DNA from: Candidatus Wallbacteria bacterium
Lineage (GTDB): Bacteria; Muiribacteriota; UBA6191; JACPRK01
Reading direction: 5' to 3'
DNA length: 63,083 bases
Assembly: GCA_016213845.1 (NCBI GenBank)
Contig: JACQZN010000046.1
Span: 1 to 63,083, forward strand
Shown: positions 61,320 through 63,083 of the stretch, in pieces
Numbering within the stretch: the stretch's first letter is position 1
How the letters are laid out: each line of letters begins with the position of its first letter
Program-made: the position numbers and the translations under genes
Notes under the pieces: model-generated
Told to the model about the DNA's origin: nothing
Seen by the model: the letters and a program-made list of their open reading frames with translations, nothing else
The model's database searches: none

Positions 61320-62452
61320 GTGCCACCGCCCCCCGTTGGCCCGGGTCAACTCCCGGCCAACCAGGAATCCCCCTTTTATCCTTCTTATGCTCGAGTGGGC
61401 GCCGCGGGGGAAAGATCCGTCTCTACGCTAGGCTTATACCCGAGAACCCTGCTGGACCTTTCGTGTCCTGAATCATCCAATCAATCCGTCACGGCGAAGG
61501 TCGTCAGGTTGATAGCCATTGAGAAGGCCCAGAAGGTTGCCGAGGTGTGTACGAGGTATGGGTTGGTAGAACCGGATGGGGACGACCCCTTCTCTGGCAA
61601 GTTCAGGTATGTCGAGCGGCGCCTCCAGAAGCTGACAACCCGAGACCTTGTCGCTCTCAGCGGCCGGCTCATCGATGGCTACGCCGAGATGGAGGACTAT
61701 GTCGGGGCTGTGGATTCACTGCGGGAAGCACTCCGGTTTGAAGCTGGGTCGCGACGAATTTCCGAGGTGACACGAAGAGATCTGGCGCGGGCCGTCGACA
61801 GCTTGGGCGCCTGCCAACTTGGCGGGCAACGGAACATCGCAACCATACTCAGCCTCGCAGTCCCTTCGATCGATCTTCATACCGGGGAGGCCTTCGACAT
61901 CTCGTTGAACGATGAGATCCAGAGGCACATGGTGCGCAACCAGGATTGGGAAACCGAGTATCTCTTCGAGCGTGTCGGGGCCTACTCGTGGTCCGACGCC
62001 CGCTTTGTCCGGCTCTTGGAGGAGAGCGTTCACCCGCTATCGCGGACCGGCGAGGAACAGGCCCAATGGGTTTCGACGATCAACGCGTGCCTGCAACGAG
62101 ATGGCTTCACCATGGAGGTTGCCGAGCACATCTCAGGCCACCAGGTCTTCAAGGCACGCACGCTGGCCGGAGGCGTGCGCGGACGTCCAAAGAATCTCAT
62201 CTTCGCGTCCACTGGCCTCAAGAGAGATTGTTCTGGATGATGCTGTCAGCAATGACGTGCGCATCGTGCGCAACGCCGATCTGTGTCTCATCTACGATGA
62301 ACCGTTCCCGGATACCGCACTGACGTGGCATCACCTGGCTTTGTGGTGGGCACGCCGTGAGGGACTGCCCGAAGTGAATCGCAACGTTGAGGAGGCTCTG
62401 TACAGGCGCCTCTTCGCCTCTGTAGAGGCCAGTGGCTCGCCCCCGGAGCAGG
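61320..62452 (+). pseudogene. AbiJ-like (abortive infection) gene with frameshift and lost 3' end
   Basis: The first frame reads Y-G-L-V-E-P-D-G-D-D-P-F-S-G-K-F-R-Y-V-E and later G-R-P-K-N-L-I-F-A-S-T-G-L-K-R, then stops. One base later in phase the sequence continues E-I-V-L-D-D-A-V-S-N-D-V-R-I-V-R-N-A-D-L-C-L-I-Y-D, a conserved ending of AbiJ-NTD3-like proteins as I recall them. So one indel near 62225 split it. It ends about 62450 where other coding DNA is joined. Start is unclear; the DNA upstream (61330-61480) is AT-richer than surroundings. Confidence 0.55.
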
Positions 62453-62454
62453 GG

Positions 62455-63083
62455 GAAGCCCGAGGCCATCCGGGCTCACGTAGCAGGCGCGTGTTGGCAG
62501 TTTCGCCGGATGAAGTCGGACACCGACTACGACCAGGCAGAGGATGGGCACGAGTGCTTGCCCGTGTCGCTCAGGCGCCTGCGCGAGCTCGTCAACGCCA
62601 ACAACCCCATCGTCACGGTGCCTGGCCTGCTCATCCACCCCGAGTTCCCGAGGTATCCGACACTTGCCCTCCGCGAACTGCTGGTGAATGCCCTCGCCCA
62701 CCGCGACTTCGAGGCGCCAGGCACGGTTACGTTGAAGCTCTACCCGAATCGGCTGGAGCTGAGCAACCCGGGCGGCTTCGTGGGTGGCGTGACCCCCGAG
62801 AACATCCTGCACCATCCATCAGCGCCGCGGTATCCCACTCTGTTCGGAGCTCTGGCCCGGATGCGCCTGGCCAACGCGGCCAACCTGGGCGTACCCCGCG
62901 TGTATCGCGACCTGCTGTCCGAGGGCAAGGAGCCACCAGAATACTGGACCTCAGGCCACTCTGTGCGGGTCGCTGTGAAGGGCCAGGAGGCCCAGCGCGC
63001 GTTCGTCGAGCTCGTGCAGCGACACCCCGGCCTGGACGTTGATCACCTGCTGGTGCTCCACTACCTGACACGACATCGGGAAA
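62455..63083 (+). pseudogene. 5'-truncated Schlafen/RecG-like ATPase (AlbA_2/HATPase_c_4 type), runs off the window
   Basis: Open to the end of the window in one frame: K-P-E-A-I-R-A-H-V-A-G-A, M-K-S-D-T-D-Y-D, L-A-L-R-E-L-L-V-N-A-L-A-H-R-D-F, and L-E-L-S-N-P-G-G-F-V-G-G-V-T-P-E-N-I-L. These are hallmarks of the C-terminal half of AlbA_2 (Schlafen) plus HATPase_c_4 proteins, often called putative transcriptional regulators or RecG-like. The N-terminal AlbA_2 domain is missing; the fragment joins AbiJ-like DNA in another frame. Function, if any, would be in defence or regulation. Confidence 0.65.

Noticed and set aside
1..63083. tRNA, rRNA or riboswitch genes
   Set aside because: No cloverleaf-like or conserved RNA sequence was recognised by eye on either strand; a covariance-model search was not possible.

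Overview
The window is high-GC chromosomal DNA from a bacterium I cannot place by sequence search. Three things suggest an acidobacterial or myxobacterial type of genome. The encapsulin/cargo pair is close to the Myxococcus EncA type. One operon carries NagZ, NamZ, SpoIID, MurQ and MurK together. Intergenic DNA is full of short dispersed repeats. No rRNA, tRNA or CRISPR array was seen.

Left part (1-31.4 kb) is ordinary, densely packed chromosome. It holds a tRNA-uridine aminocarboxypropyltransferase (tapT), an encapsulin shell gene with its tagged cargo gene, a stand-alone ftsZ, and a heme-motif protein. A long minus-strand superoperon (about 17.3 to 6.2 kb) combines peptidoglycan recycling (ABC permease, murK, murQ, SpoIID protein, namZ, nagZ) with pcm and glycosyltransferases. 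A GT39/PA14-like/NHL fusion protein, a three-gene ABC-2 exporter, a glycosyltransferase/flippase pair and a giant Kelch/repeat surface protein follow.

Middle part (about 31.4-52.7 kb) looks like an acquired island of visibly lower GC, bounded by direct repeats of an lgt-like/DegT locus and by a small inverted-repeat element. Inside are: (i) a lasso-type RiPP gene set, namely a PqqD-like recognition protein, an asparagine-synthetase-like cyclase lacking the glutaminase cysteine, two HprK-like kinases, a sulfotransferase, and a previously unlisted 59-residue precursor candidate on the minus strand at 42705-42884 that has the W-x-x-P-x-L leader motif and a C-terminal Ser; (ii) five phage-tail-collar (Mdp-type) proteins in two sets, each followed by a GNAT acetyltransferase; (iii) a Tc-toxin-like pair, consisting of a TcA-related protein with a glycine-rich front end and a TcB/SpvB-like gene truncated and fused at DNA level to a collar gene; and (iv) a class-3 lipase. 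No phage head, sheath or packaging gene accompanies them, so this is not a prophage. The co-location of RiPP tailoring, collar proteins and Tc-like proteins is the most interesting thing in the window.

Right part (50.9-63.1 kb) contains a secreted amidohydrolase, an acyltransferase and a DegT aminotransferase (the intact version of the duplicated flank), a DUF4143 ATPase, a glycosyltransferase and an AbiEii-type toxin/antitoxin pair. A decayed tail follows: a DUF1848 remnant, an internally deleted IS91-type transposase, a frameshifted AbiJ-like gene and a 5'-truncated Schlafen/RecG-like ATPase running off the end.
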